Source: Bolinopsis microptera (Eukaryota > Ctenophora > Tentaculata > Lobata > Bolinopsidae). Taken from it: a DNA stretch of 64,000 nt. The stretch spans positions 5,688,084-5,752,083 of the forward strand of contig NC_087072.1 of the NCBI RefSeq assembly GCF_026151205.1, in the 5' to 3' direction. This document shows positions 25,877 through 35,015 of this stretch, one piece after another. The translations under genes and the position numbers were made by a program. Position 1 is the first letter of the stretch; the number at the start of each line of letters is the position of its first letter. The notes under the pieces were generated by a model that saw only the letters and a program-made list of their open reading frames with translations, did no database searches and was not told where the DNA came from.

Positions 25877-28840
25877 ATGCTGTACACTAATGCTAATTCC
25901 CTGTACAATAAGATGACGGAACTCATGGTTTTGTCAGAGACTCACAACGTTCAGATCATTTGTGTGACAGAGTCCTGGCTAAATTCAGATATTGTTGACG
26001 CTGAAGTGTCTATTCCTAATTTCAACCTCTTTCGTGCAGACAGACCTAATGATACACGTTTTGGGGGATCTGCTATCTTTGTCCACAAAGCACTGAGGGT
26101 AGAACGATTGGATTGGTTTACTGGTCTTGAATCACTTGCGGTAAATATTGTAATCGACTCTGTTAGGTTCAATGTTGTTTGTCTGTATCGGTCTACTTCA
26201 CTTGTTGATATGAAGGACAATGCTGGCCTGTTAGGTGCTCTTGAACGTTTACCAGTTAATGCGGATGAAGAGTTGGTGATAGTTGGCGATGTGAACCTAC
26301 CTCATGTTAACTGGGACAAAAGTTTAGTCGAGCGCCCACCAAACTCATGTGACAGAAGGTTGCTGATGGAATCAGAATTCTTGAATGTCTTTACCAGGAA
26401 AGGTTTGAAGTGGTATGTCACTGGGTCTTCGACACGTGTCAGGAAGGTTGGTGATACAACTCAATGCTCCTTGCTTGATCAGGTCTTCTGCAATAATGAT
26501 TGTTTTGTAAATAATGTTGATATCCTTGCTCCTCTGGGTAAAAGCGATCATGTATCACTACTGGTCGAGCTGAAAGTCAAAAACAATGTCGAGTTCCTTA
26601 CATCTAAGAAGAAAAGCTGGTATAAGGTGGATCAGGACTTTGTTAACACACAGTCATCAGACATCAGCTGGGGGTACTCTAGAGAAGATCTTCAGGTCGA
26701 AGAGATGTGGGAAGAATTACACCAAAAACTTAGTGTCATTTCAGATCGTGTTCCAACCACCCACCTTAAAACAACTAAAGGTGGGGAGATCTTACAGAGG
26801 TTACCCTGGGATTGCTCTAGTCTGGTTAGGAAAAGAAAGTGCAAGGACCGGGCATGGAAGGATTTTGACGAGGATCCTACGATGGTGATGTTTAACGCAG
26901 CCGAGTACGAGCAGCGGATGTACCAGAACGCTGAGATTAAGGCAAAGATCAAATATGAGAATAAAGTGACTAAATTGTTTAAGTTAAATTGTAAACCTCT
27001 TTTTAATTACCTTAAATCTAAAAGTGTTTTAAGAAAATCTGTAGAAAGACTTAAAACAGATGATGGTTCTGAGACCAAGTCTCCTTCTGAAACGGCAGAA
27101 GTGTTAGCTGATTTTTTCCAGTCAGTTTTTAAACCTGAACCTTTTGGCCCTCTGCCTCAAAATTGTTATACAGAATGTAATAATGATTACTTCTGGAGTA
27201 AATTTATGGTGCACCCTGAAAGTGTTGCCAAGATTTTGGGATCACTAGATATTAGTAAAGCTATGGGTCCTGATGGTGTTCATCCTAGACTCCTGAGGTA
27301 TTTAAGTGAGAACAGTTCCTTTGTGGATGCGGTTGTGTTGCTGTTTAGTGCCTGTGCTTCTGAGCAGTATATTCCTGAGGTATGGAAAACTGCCACTGTT
27401 GTGGCCTTGCACAAAAAGGGGTCAGTACATAGTCCTAATAATTACAGGCCTGTGTCACTGACTTGTATACTATGCAAAGCCTATGAGAAGCTTCTTAGGG
27501 AGTATATTCTCGATGGTGTTGAACAGGTGCTTAGTAGCACGCAGCACGGCTTCATGAAGGGTCGGTCATGCTTATCTAACCTACTGGAGTCTATTGACGC
27601 TGTCAATGACTTGCTGGCTGAAGGTGGCTGTGCTGATATATTATACTTTGATTTCTCTAAGGCCTTTGATAGCGTACCACACCACCGTTTATTAGTTAAA
27701 TTAAGAAATGTTGGTGTTCCTGAGGAGATAATTGGTATTTTAGAGAACTTTTTAGTAGGGAGGTCTATGAAAGTTAAAGTAGGAGATGAATTTTCTGAGA
27801 TTAAGTATATACTTTCAGGAGTGCCCCAAGGCAGTGTTTTGGGACCATTGCTCTTTCTTTTATTTGTAAATGATCTTCCAGAAGGAATCAAAGCTATCAT
27901 CAAACTTTTTGCTGATGATGTTAAAATGATTGTTAATCCTTTTATTAATCTAACAGCTGATTTGAAGTTGCTAGAACTTTGGGAGTCTCGTTGGTGTTTA
28001 AATTTTAATGTAGATAAGTGTATGGTCATGCAAATTGGTTCTTGTAATCCTAAGAATCAGTACTTGTTTGGTGGTGTGCCTTTGAGATGTGTTGAAAGCG
28101 AGAAGGACCTTGGAGTTGTCTTTAACACCAGCTTCAACTTTGAGGGTCATGTGAGAAAGTGCATTGCTAAAGCTAATAGTACCATTGCCTGGCTTACAAG
28201 AAATATTATATCGAGGGAGAAAAGCGTTATGCTGGGCTTGTATAAGTCTTTAGTAAAGCCTCATATAGAGTATTGTTCACAGGCATGGGCTCCAATGGCT
28301 AGGCATGGAAACTGGTCACTGATTCTTGAATTGGAAGGTGTTCAAAGATCGTTCACCCGTATGATTGATGGATTGGGACTCATGACGTACAGAGAGAGAC
28401 TGGATAAGCTGAACCTCACAACCCTGCTTGAACGCAGGGTTCGTGGAGATCTCATTGAGATGTTCAAGATCCAGGAAGGCTTTGTGGGTTATGGTTCCGA
28501 TTTATTTGGTCGTTCTGGTAGGACCGTTGCTGCTAGATCAAAGACTCATAGATTCACCACAAATGAGACAGATTTCTTTGCCCAAAGGGTCTTGCGCTAT
28601 TGGAACAGTCTACCACCACTTGTGAAAGCTAGTGAGTCAGTTACTGGTTTCAAGAGGGGATTAGATGCCTTTCGGCTTCATGGATATCGAGCTAATAAGC
28701 TTGGTCATCACTGGGAACTTTCATATGACATCTTTGATAGGATAGATGTGTCTGTGTCTAATAGGAATAGTTATGTAAGTTATATGAAAGATAATCCATT
28801 GGTAGCTAAGAGGAAGAAGGTTAATATCAAAGGTATTTAG
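25877..28840 (+). CDS. Intact LINE ORF2: APE endonuclease and reverse transcriptase (CR1/Jockey-type), 987 aa
   Basis: Non-LTR retrotransposon polyprotein: an apurinic-type endonuclease nicks the target and the reverse transcriptase copies element RNA at the nick. Endonuclease motifs: TNANSLYNKM (residue 3), CVTESWL (about 31), VVCLYRST (about 98), VIVGDVNLPHVNW (about 135) and SDHVSLLVEL (about 221). RT motifs: GPDGVHPRLLR (about 460), YFDFSKAFDSVPHHRL (about 588), SGVPQGSVLGPLLFLLFVND (about 645) and LFADDVKMI (about 676). The C-terminal region has the usual KSLVKPHIEYCSQAW and RVLRYWNSLPP. No RNase H. All catalytic residues expected for EN and RT are present, with no stop codon, so the copy may be, or was recently, active. 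Confidence 0.92.
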   Translation: MLYTNANSLYNKMTELMVLSETHNVQIICVTESWLNSDIVDAEVSIPNFNLFRADRPNDTRFGGSAIFVHKALRVERLDWFTGLESLAVNIVIDSVRFNVVCLYRSTSLVDMKDNAGLLGALERLPVNADEELVIVGDVNLPHVNWDKSLVERPPNSCDRRLLMESEFLNVFTRKGLKWYVTGSSTRVRKVGDTTQCSLLDQVFCNNDCFVNNVDILAPLGKSDHVSLLVELKVKNNVEFLTSKKKSWYKVDQDFVNTQSSDISWGYSREDLQVEEMWEELHQKLSVISDRVPTTHLKTTKGGEILQRLPWDCSSLVRKRKCKDRAWKDFDEDPTMVMFNAAEYEQRMYQNAEIKAKIKYENKVTKLFKLNCKPLFNYLKSKSVLRKSVERLKTDDGSETKSPSETAEVLADFFQSVFKPEPFGPLPQNCYTECNNDYFWSKFMVHPESVAKILGSLDISKAMGPDGVHPRLLRYLSENSSFVDAVVLLFSACASEQYIPEVWKTATVVALHKKGSVHSPNNYRPVSLTCILCKAYEKLLREYILDGVEQVLSSTQHGFMKGRSCLSNLLESIDAVNDLLAEGGCADILYFDFSKAFDSVPHHRLLVKLRNVGVPEEIIGILENFLVGRSMKVKVGDEFSEIKYILSGVPQGSVLGPLLFLLFVNDLPEGIKAIIKLFADDVKMIVNPFINLTADLKLLELWESRWCLNFNVDKCMVMQIGSCNPKNQYLFGGVPLRCVESEKDLGVVFNTSFNFEGHVRKCIAKANSTIAWLTRNIISREKSVMLGLYKSLVKPHIEYCSQAWAPMARHGNWSLILELEGVQRSFTRMIDGLGLMTYRERLDKLNLTTLLERRVRGDLIEMFKIQEGFVGYGSDLFGRSGRTVAARSKTHRFTTNETDFFAQRVLRYWNSLPPLVKASESVTGFKRGLDAFRLHGYRANKLGHHWELSYDIFDRIDVSVSNRNSYVSYMKDNPLVAKRKKVNIKGI

Positions 28841-28991
28841 TTAATTTTTTTTAAAAAGTTTGTAATTATATGGTTTCAAACGTAAAGTGTTCATTTTCTA
28901 TGAATTTCTTTTTGAGATGCCCAGAGAGGCATTATTTATAATGTTATGTTATGTTATGTTTATGTCATTATTCTTAATCTAATCTAATCTT
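28841..28991 (+). repeat. LINE 3' UTR and (TAATC)n tail
   Basis: After the ORF2 stop comes a 3' UTR with an ATGCC-CAGAGA-GGCAT hairpin (about 28918-28933), a short ATGTT repetition, then ATGTTTATGTCATTATTCTT and (TAATC)n. The last part recurs at 12384-12424 and 45959-46000, so it is the terminal sequence recognised by this LINE family, presumably by its own RT. Confidence 0.8.
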
Positions 28992-29457
28992 AAGAAAGAT
29001 ATGATTTCTAAGGATATTTCTAATGATTCACATTTTTGGAATGTTTCAAATGAAGTATTAGGGAGAATTGAAGGACCTAGCTATGCTAGTAATAAAGAGA
29101 AGCATAACGATTATCTTTATTTCCACCCTTTTGTGGCAAAAAAGCGATTTATAAATCTTTATTCCACTGGGAAGTATGTATAGGATTATCTTTTGGGGAT
29201 GCTATTTGAAATTTTTTAATAAAGTTGTTAACGGGTGATACTCGTAAAATATTTGTTCCAAATATTACAGGACTGTCGACGAGTCCAACTTTATTGTAGG
29301 TTTATAACCTGGTAGGTTGTAAACCTACAATAAAGTTGTAGTTTATAATTTATTAATTTTGGTGATAAGATATTTATATTTTTCCATATAGTGTTTTGAT
29401 ACTTTGTAGACATGTGTGATGATGGTATGTCATAATTTTTACTTTACTTTACTTTAC
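28992..29457 (+). pseudogene. 5'-truncated LINE 3' end with (TTTAC)n tail
   Basis: Begins inside an ORF2 tail (DISNDSHFWNVSNEVLGRIE, HPFVAKKRFINLYSTGKYV, stop at 29181-29183). The 3' UTR contains a cluster of hairpins (29248-29338) and ends in a (TTTAC)n pentamer run at about 29437-29457. The end sequence, GTGTGATG...TCATAATTTTTACTTTAC, recurs at about 30577-30615. Confidence 0.65.
29248..29338. other. Three adjacent hairpins
   Basis: Stem 1: AATATTTG (29248-29255) with CAAATATT (29259-29266). Stem 2: GGACT (29270-29274) with AGTCC (29282-29286). Stem 3: 19 bp perfect, 29286-29304 with 29320-29338, loop of 15 nt. They lie in the 3' UTR of the truncated LINE. Confidence 0.8.
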
Positions 29458-30019
29458 TCTGACTGAAGTACTCTCTCTCTTCATACAAATCTTTCTTTTC
29501 TTTCTCATGATCTCTATAAATCTTATCTAGTGGCTTAAATGTAATTGTGTCACAGTTAAGATGTGTGACCCTGATGTCAAAGAATGTTCTTTCAAAGGGT
29601 GCATACAATCCGACTGCTGCAACATCAAGACGGGCTTCATCCTGAGTGTTGGTCTTCCTTGAGAATGAGCTTGGTTGGACTGTCAGGAGTGCTGGTTCTA
29701 GCCTTACATCTTTACACTTTGCTTCTTCTAGGAAGAAAGCAGCAGTGTCTCTTATGGTATTGTGGCGCATGGAAACGTATCCACCTAGTATACAATCAAG
29801 AGCGTGGTAGACACTGTTTACATTTCCGCAAGCACATTTAGAAGGCACTCCTTGGATCTTCCAACCATACCGTAGGCGTATGCTGTCTTGGAACTCCTGT
29901 CTGTTCAGAACATAATTGATGTCCTTCAGTGGTAGTGTTAAGAGCCACGTTGAGGCTCCCTTCTCTTTTGCTTGGTCTAGGTAGTTCTTAAGTTGATGGT
30001 CTGACTCATTGTAGAGCAC
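29444..30019 (-). pseudogene. RLE-like (PD-(D/E)XK) zinc-knuckle protein, 5'-truncated fragment
   Basis: 191-codon frame. Residues 18-45: EKGASTWLLTLPLKDINYVL. Residues 58-85: a knuckle with CACGNVNSVYHALDC (C-x-C ... H ... C), then GGYVSMRHNTIRD. Residues 125-155: DEARLDVAAVG and FERTFFDIRVTHLN, in which the Asp of RLDV and the D-x-R of FFDIRV fit a PD-(D/E)XK pattern. The order of zinc knuckle, RHN and D...D parallels the restriction-like endonuclease of R2-type elements, but no RT is attached. The end reads into the (TTTAC)n tail (SQSKVK), so the real C-terminus (compare 13916-14178) is missing. Confidence 0.6.
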
Positions 30020-30862
30020 ATTGAACCTTTGATATTGTATTTGATAAATAATTAATGTTGGTGGGGAAATATTTATTATAATACCTTCCGGGAATTATAT
30101 CCACTAAAACTCGGGGACACCGAGAGCTGATAATTTGCACATTTTTCCCGCAAGAGAAGCGAGGGTATTATCAGCATAGACTCAGACTGGCTGGTTGATT
30201 CACGATGTCAATCCTTCGCAGCTCGGTGAGGCACAGTGGTGCATCTCGCCGATCTACCGAAGTGGATTGCGAGAAGCATTATTTGATGCGCGCGCGACCC
30301 AGTAGTGCATCGCGCTACAAACTGGCTGGCGGCAAGTTTCAAAACAAATAACACTGGCGTTCTATATAGTATACACTATATTGTATCATGCGCACGTATC
30401 ACATTACACCCCTTCCAATCGGAACCGGAATGTATTATAAAATATAATACCTTCGCTGTTTCGTGCCCGCGCCTTCTCTCCAGCAAGCGGTCGGGAATTA
30501 TCGCGCTAAGCACTCAGAAGCGAAGGTATTATAATATTATATATTTTTTCACTTAGTGCGGTGATATTTTGTAAATATGTGTGATGTCATAATTTTTACT
30601 TTACTTTATTTTACTTTAACTGACGATGTCAATTCATCTCAGCTCGGCGCGGCACAGTAGTGAAACAAATTTTTAGTGAAACAAATTTAAAATTTTATCC
30701 TTTATTTTACAATCATAATATAATAATATTTATAAGCCTCCGTTTTGAAAGTTTTAAATTTTAATATAATATTCACATTTCTATTTTAAATCCAATTTAA
30801 TGTATAAGTCAATAACTGGCCGCCAAAGCCGCGCATTCTTAAAAACATGATTAAATTGTTTA
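30020..30862. other. Repetitive non-coding stretch
   Basis: Contains GCGAAGGTATTATAATATT-type sequence, a second (TTTAC)n-ended LINE 3' end at about 30575-30625, and GACGATGTCAATTCATC phrases that also occur at about 30204 and 45830. No gene is seen. Confidence 0.5.
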
Positions 30863-30950
30863 TGATTATACTTACTGGGCCGCGCTCAGCCTGTCATTCC
30901 GCCAAATCTTTATTCGGTTAGTGAACATAATAGCCTGGGGTCCTCAGGTA
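30863..30950 (-). repeat. Dispersed repeat, copy 2 (GGCGGAATGACAGGCTG)
   Basis: Reverse complement of 45666-45750, including ACCTGAGGACCCC, GGCTATTATGTTCA and GGCGGAATGACAGGCTGAGC. See 15837. Confidence 0.75.
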
Positions 30951-32314
30951 AGATTATACGACAAATAGAAATAAATTTAAAATTATCCGTGGTTTTTTTT
31001 AAATAAATTATAATCTTACCTAAATCCAAAGCCAGCTTTGTAAAATTTACTTTTAGATCAAAATATATCGTCAATTCTAAATATTTACAATGCAACATTT
31101 CATTAATTTACATACAAGCGTACTCCAGCTCCTGCACGCATCCGTTCTTATGCGGCGCGGCTCCAGCCGCGCACGCACGTATTATTTTATACTTTTTGCT
31201 TTCTAATAAATATCGTGTCAATGTGTACGTCTAAATGTTCATGCTTTGTGTAAACCGAATCCAATTGAGATTAGTGACAAGGATAAGGACCCAAGTGCCT
31301 GTACGGCTTTTTCGGACCCCTGTGGACCACTACTCTTGAAGTCGCTCTACAACTATTGAACATTTATAACTGTTATATAATATATAACGACATTTGACAA
31401 TTATTATCATTAATCTATAATCTAGCTGTCTTGCTGAGGGGGAGGAGTAAACGCTTCACAAACTAAAGTGCTTACAACATACAAAATTTAAAACCATCAA
31501 CACGGTTATAGTTCATATCAAGGGCCAATTTGGTATACCTCTATTTCGTTGTAATATCTAGTATAATAAAACAAAAGTTTAATAAAACAAAAGTTAAATT
31601 TATTACCAATTATTCAATCAATACATATCATAAATTCTAATATTGGAAACACAATGCAAAATGGATGTCTTAAACTATAATTTTGTTGTGACTAATAATC
31701 TATTGACTTTCAAAGTTGAATTGTAGTTAAGTATGAAATGCCACCACATCATAGTTAGGGTAAAATGTTATTTTTAAATTTTAAAATTGAGAAAATTGCT
31801 CTATGGCTTACAATTTAAAATTCTAGCAAAAGATATCTTATTTTTAAATAGTTGGTTACAGTTTATGACAGTACTGGCATGACTAGTTTAATTGTGGCTG
31901 GTAAAAGGACCCAGTTGCCTGTAAGGGCTTTACCGAACCCCTGGGGACCACAATGTGATAAGATCAGGCCAGATGTTTCTATGTAGAGCAGTTTATTTAT
32001 TTCGGAGCTATGGTTATATGATATTGCTGGTGGTCATGTTTAAAGGTCAGTTTATCCTTGTGTGTTAATTATCCATCCAGATGCTTGGTGATGTGCGTAA
32101 ATCATGCCCTTCTACGATATATAATGTTTAACCATAAATTTGTTTTTACCACAGAAACTGTGGCACTAATGTCAATTAACAATATTTACATTCATTGATA
32201 TTTAAAGCGTGTTTTTCCCCAGCACTACTACACAACAAAAACCTGTCGGCCCACCGAGGAAACACGGTCGCAGAACAAAGAGCCCAATTGTGCTCTTCTA
32301 TTCTGCGATCGTGT
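30951..32314. other. Non-coding spacer with two related short blocks and a palindrome
   Basis: Two similar blocks, GGACCCAAGTGCCTGTACGG (about 31288) and GGACCCAGTTGCCTGTAAGG (about 31907), each continue to CCCCTGTGGACCAC or CCCCTGGGGACCAC. An imperfect palindrome at about 32263-32311 is centred on CAATTG and contains GTCGCAGAA and TTCTGCGAT arms. No coding sequence is seen. Confidence 0.6.
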
Positions 32315-32319
32315 GTATC

Positions 32320-33153
32320 TGTTGGAACCCTGTTCTTGGGTTAATTAAATAACAAATAATACTCAATTATTATAAATACAAATTAGATGAATAAAGAGGT
32401 TATACAAATCTTGTGTCAAAAGTAACCTTGTTACTCTACAATGTACTCTCTTAAATAGTGAATGATTGATATGGTGTGACTCAGTAACTCACACTACTCT
32501 GCTCTGACTAATAGTTAAAACACATTTCAATACTAAACTAAACAATGTCTTTTTTACTATTAGATTAAACTACTATTAAATTAAAACTACTACTCCTGAT
32601 GATGATGTTCTTCTTACTATATGAGGGACTTCTGAATGATGAGGACTTCAAGTAAAACTGGAACTGATAACTATAAAACAAAACCCTGGGGGAAAACTAC
32701 CGTGAGTAAAGTGAAAGGTAATCCACGTGAAACTATAAATGAAAGTGAAAGAGGAAGCGGGAACTCCTAGACTAAACTACTAAACTATAACTATAAACTA
32801 CTTACCACTCTTTCCACGTCACAGAACACAGATAGTATCTGTCGACTGGAATCTGTGGGATCACTAAAACAACGTCACTCCTCTCCCTTCTGCTACGCTA
32901 GAGTCTGGAGTCGACAACGTCACTCCTCTCCCTTCTGCTACGCTAGAGTCTGGAGTCAACTAAACACTGGACACTCCTCTCTCTTCTGTTACTTCAACTA
33001 GAGTCTGGAGTCGAGCCTTGTCTGCCTTCTGGAGTCCCTTTACCCCAACACTGTATATACAATCACTGGAACTAAACCTTTGCTAAAGTGAGATACAGGG
33101 TTAGTAATAAGTAAGTACAAAAACAAGCTACAAATAGAATTAAGATTCTAACA
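32320..33153 (-). repeat. 3' LTR (left)
   Basis: Runs TGTTGGAACCC to ATTCTAACA as written; on the coding strand it is TGTTAGAAT...GGGTTCCAACA. Three tandem units of about 45 bp (ACTCCTCTC ... GAGTCTGGAGTC) start near 32870, 32916 and 32967. A purine tract, AAAGTAGGGGGAA, lies just outside on the coding strand (33154-33166), as expected of a polypurine tract. Confidence 0.92.
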
Positions 33154-35015
33154 TTCCCCCTACTTTAAAAAAGAAAAAGTACTTACTAATAATTTAACTC
33201 ATGACTTTTACAATCTTAAAGTCATAACTCCCTATACTTTCTTTGTTAAAAAATACTATCCGACTATCCGAGTTAAAATTAGGAAATAAACTCTAGCAAA
33301 AACTGTAGAGTTAAGAATATTCTAATCCCCACACGCAACACAAAAACGTGTCGTGCGCGCTAAACGAAAAAGATACTTTCTATGAGTTTGAGCTACAAAT
33401 GCGCGGCTCAAACAAAGGCAAATCTAATACGTGTCATGTCCACTGTCATAAAAGCAGATAACTAAAAAAGCAGTTAACGATTATTCCATATTCGGCGAGT
33501 CACGTGGTACAAGTGGATTAAATCTCTGTTAACGCGGGAAAAACATCCGCTGTAAAACAGGCTAGTGGCTAAAATGACTGCCTTCCACGCTGAGCGTGAG
33601 ATCTGAGAGATATAATACTTGTACAAAACGTCCGATAGAATTAATACAGTCTAACTATTAGCTAATTAACTATCAAAGTTCTTAATACGAAAATCTCTTT
33701 TCTATGAACGGAATTAAAGCATCGTTCTAGGACTGACAGGTGCACAAAAAAAAATACCCGTCCAACACTGTAATCAAGTGTGATCTTTAGAGATTTCTGT
33801 ATCGAGTTATCTTAATGACAGAAAAACTGCGTACTAAAACTAAATATTAGGAGCTATTCAAGCTTTAAACACAACCTCTAGAGAGTCAATAATGAGTCAC
33901 TAACAAATCATTGACACACACCACTGTACTAAACAGTTCTAAAACGTAAAATACATGAATTCTGTCGTTTAAAACAGGTTCAAACTGAGTCCCTAAAGGC
34001 TCGGGATCAGTGAAGAACATGTAATAGCATGTTGATCGAAACGACAGCATTCTTATAAAACAAACTCACGCTGAGCAATCTGCTCCTAGCTCATCCCAAC
34101 AGAAAATACCAAACATCCCCTGTTAACACTTCCTACAGAAGATGCAAGTTAATAAAGTAATATCAGGTAAACACTTTCATGTCTTTTAGAAGAAAGGATC
34201 GTCTTTCTGAAAGGTAAGTTTGAAACTGAAATGTTAGACTTTTAGAAGTAGGAATCTGAAATATTCTGTTAGCGGTAATTTTATTACACATGTCATGTAC
34301 AAAATGTACTTTAAATTGTATCTATTAATCCTTATTATCTCTACACCATGTAATAGAAAATTTAGCAAATCAACTGACAAATGTGACCGTGCGCTACAAC
34401 ACAAAGAAAAGGAGCGCTAAAGCTGGTACACACGTCTAAATTCGCTAACTAATCTATCTTTCTCCCAAAATTGTTGAAAATTTAGCAAATACAACCAAAG
34501 TTCAGTTACCAGACTAAGAGAAAAGAAAAGAAAGGATAGACTGGTTCCTAAAAATGGGATTCACTAACTTTTCATCAAACATTCCCAACTTACTACATTC
34601 TCAGTAAAAAATATGAACTAACGACAAAAAATTGTCAAAATATCCTCCCAAAACTTCTGTTCGAGAAACTTCTCTAGAACATAAAAACACAAAATTAATA
34701 TACGTGTAAAGAGTTACAAATGTTTAAAAGATTGTTAAAAGATTGTTAAATACAAACACCTCGTGCATGTTAAAAGTTTCTGAAAGGTTAAAAATGTAAA
34801 AATGACTCGTTACAAAGTTGGTAATTCTAACAATACTAATATATACACACATTTAAAGTTAAAAGTTTATTACAAATGACGTTAAAAAGTTATTGTTTAA
34901 CCAAATTGACATTTCAAACAACAAATAATTTGAGCAAAAATATTCAATCTCTTTCTACAACATAAAGTCCAAAACAGTTATACTCTCTCTCTGACATATT
35001 CACAGTATCCTTGAT
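33154..35015. other. LTR element interior without coding sequence
   Basis: About 1.9 kb between the end of Gag-protease and the 3' LTR, where pol would be expected. It is AT-rich and I find no RT or integrase motif on the minus strand. It may be an unrelated filler or a fully decayed pol. Confidence 0.6.

Noticed and set aside
29270-29286. CTGTCGACGAGTCC as a hammerhead ribozyme core
   Set aside because: The conserved CTGANGA box is not present (extra bases after CTG) and no GAAA box follows in the right place; it is a simple hairpin.
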